From an uncultured Bacteroidales bacterium (GTDB taxonomy: Bacteria > Bacteroidota > Bacteroidia > Bacteroidales > P3): a stretch of 14,674 bases of DNA. The notes under the pieces are model-generated. The model did not search any database. It was not told the DNA's origin and saw only the letters and a program-made list of their open reading frames with translations. The position numbers and the translations under genes were made by a program. Location of the stretch: assembly GCA_937886715.1 (NCBI GenBank), contig CAKZZD010000028.1:1-14674 (forward strand), given 5' to 3'. Positions 13,678 to 14,674 of the stretch are shown here, one piece after another; positions within the stretch are counted from its first letter, which is position 1; each line of letters begins with the position of its first letter.

Positions 13678-13820
13678 ATGAACCATGAACCGTTCATCAT
13701 GAACCAGCATTAGACCCTTAACCATGAACCATGAACCGTGAACCATAATTGCCCTGAACCATGAATCATGAACCATGAATCATGAACCATGAACCGTGAA
13801 CCGTGAACCATTAACCAACC
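13671..13820. repeat. 7-bp array 4 abutting the aminotransferase stop codon
   Basis: About twenty heptamers of TGAACCA, TGAACCG, TGAATCA and TTAACCA types fill the sequence from the 57-bp repeat to the TAG stop at 13821-13823. In gene sense the heptamers start within a few bases of the stop, as the 8-bp arrays do after the lipoprotein genes. Confidence 0.93.
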
Positions 13821-14674
13821 CTACTCCATCGCCTCCTTGATGCACTCCACGATATACCGCACATCCTCATCCTTCACATACGGTCCGGCGGGCAGGCAGA
13901 AGCCCACCTTGAAGATGGATTCAGAGACGCCGTTCAGGTAGCACGGCACACCTTTGTAGCACGGCTGCTTGTGCATCGGCTTCCACACGGGGCGGGCCTC
14001 GATCTGCGCCTGGTCCATCAGCACGCGGAGGGCCTCCACATTGTCGTTCGGCTGACAATCGGTGACCGCAGAAGACGCTATATGGATCACACCGGCAGCA
14101 CCGCCCACGGCACCCTTCACGATAGTCTTGTAAGCATTCTCCTGCCCTTTGATGCGCACCTCCGGGTCGATGGTGATGGTGCAGAGCCAGTAGTTACTGT
14201 CGTAGACAGGTAACTCTAACCCTGAACCTTGAACCTTGAACCTTGAACCAGGCTGTTTATGAACAGTAATGCCCTTTACATCTGCTAATAACTGTTCATA
14301 CAGCCCTTGCACGTGCTTATGATGCCTCAGATGGTCCTCTACCACTGTCATCTGCCCACGGCCGATACCCGCACACACATTGCTCATCCGGTAGTTATAC
14401 CCGATGGCCGAATGTTGGTAATACGGATAGCCGTCCCTCGCCTGTGTAGCATACCACTTGATTTCCTCCTTGTCCTCCGGAGTCCGGCAAATCAGCGCAC
14501 CACCGCCCGAAGTCGTAATCATCTTGTTCCCGTTGAACGACAGCACGCCATACTTGCCGAAAGTGCCCAGTACCTGTCCATCGAAGCGCGAGCCCATGCC
14601 TTCCGCCGCATCCTCGATTACCGGAATGCCATACTTGTCGGCAATCGCCATAATCTCGTCGATCCGGTACGGCA
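13821..14674 (-). CDS. DegT/DnrJ/EryC1-type PLP aminotransferase, 5' end outside window
   Basis: The frame is open to the window edge (PYRIDEI precedes the first visible Met at 14651), so roughly the first 100 residues are missing. Visible family landmarks are the cofactor aspartate in VIEDAAEGMGS (residue 14 from that Met), the PLP-binding lysine in SFNGNKMITTSGGGA (Lys43), YNYRMSNVCAGIGRGQM, and the C-terminal IEARPVWKPMHKQP and CLPAGPYV. These enzymes transaminate nucleotide-linked keto-sugars for capsule, O-antigen or glycan synthesis, so a surface-polysaccharide locus probably lies to the right. Between GITVHKQ and YDSNYW the protein carries PGSRFKVQGSGLELPV, largely encoded by an in-frame 7-bp repeat and not expected from the family. 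A further segment (KGAVGGAAGVIHIASS) precedes the C-terminal motif. Confidence 0.93.
   Translation of the reverse strand, partial: PYRIDEIMAIADKYGIPVIEDAAEGMGSRFDGQVLGTFGKYGVLSFNGNKMITTSGGGALICRTPEDKEEIKWYATQARDGYPYYQHSAIGYNYRMSNVCAGIGRGQMTVVEDHLRHHKHVQGLYEQLLADVKGITVHKQPGSRFKVQGSGLELPVYDSNYWLCTITIDPEVRIKGQENAYKTIVKGAVGGAAGVIHIASSAVTDCQPNDNVEALRVLMDQAQIEARPVWKPMHKQPCYKGVPCYLNGVSESIFKVGFCLPAGPYVKDEDVRYIVECIKEAME
14211..14250. repeat. 7-bp array 5 inside the aminotransferase gene
   Basis: TAACCCT, three perfect GAACCTT units and a partial GAACCA (GGTTCAA in gene sense). It encodes the peptide GSRFKVQGSG. It is the same repeat family as the intergenic arrays, with a third-base variant (A in place of T/C at the end of the heptamer). 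The reading frame is preserved across it. Confidence 0.93.

Noticed and set aside
11163..13820. Heptamer arrays plus 57-bp repeats as CRISPR or integron attC sites
   Set aside because: No regular spacer structure, no integrase and no cas genes. The 57-mer lacks the paired core sites of attC.

Overview
The window looks like a Bacteroidota (Bacteroidales, Prevotella-like) chromosome. The evidence is proteins with type IX secretion (T9SS) C-terminal sorting tails, C10 (streptopain-like) peptidases, lipoproteins ending their signal in a lipobox cysteine, and two promoters of the Bacteroidota form TTTG-N19/20-TAnnTTTG. Every gene I accept reads on the minus strand, so transcription runs from high to low coordinates.

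Region 1 (1-8252) is an exported-protein cluster. It begins with an Omp28-like T9SS cargo protein (8252-6513). Then come a small lipoprotein (6363-5881), two tandem C10 cysteine peptidases that overlap by 4 bp (5832-3955 and 3958-2066), a second small lipoprotein 4 bp later (2061-1579), an InlB-repeat lipoprotein (1353-574) and a third small lipoprotein (548-84). The three small lipoproteins are paralogues sharing a VGTxWxG motif, a TYTY-D/N-G segment, a DPxNRT motif and a C-terminal HQ[IV][RH]. Their packing around the peptidases suggests a protease/inhibitor locus comparable to the C10/staphostatin-like loci of Bacteroides fragilis. That role is an inference. Two tandem arrays of an 8-bp unit (GAATGCGT/AAATGCGT) begin exactly 3 nt after the stop codons of two of these lipoprotein genes.

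Region 2 (8253-8850) is housekeeping: rpsO (ribosomal protein S15) with a recognisable promoter and a hairpin/T-run terminator.

Region 3 (8850-13820) is an accessory region. It holds a frameshifted AAA ATPase (DUF4143 type) flanked by a diverged direct repeat of about 100 bp, an orphan coding remnant, a four-helix-bundle (S23/IVP-type) protein gene, and a DUF4062-ATPase-winged-helix protein gene. The gaps are filled with degenerate 7-bp tandem arrays (GGTTCAY in the gene sense), and two perfect 57-bp repeats adjoin those arrays.

Region 4 (13821-14674) is the 3' part of a DegT/DnrJ/EryC1-type aminotransferase gene, cut by the window edge. It carries a 7-bp array inside its reading frame.

The most unusual theme is the density of short tandem repeats with different unit lengths (7, 8, 9 and 11 bp). 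They sit at stop codons, at a start codon and inside genes, and in places they supply coding sequence: the end of the four-helix-bundle protein, a loop of the aminotransferase and a linker of the DUF4062 protein.
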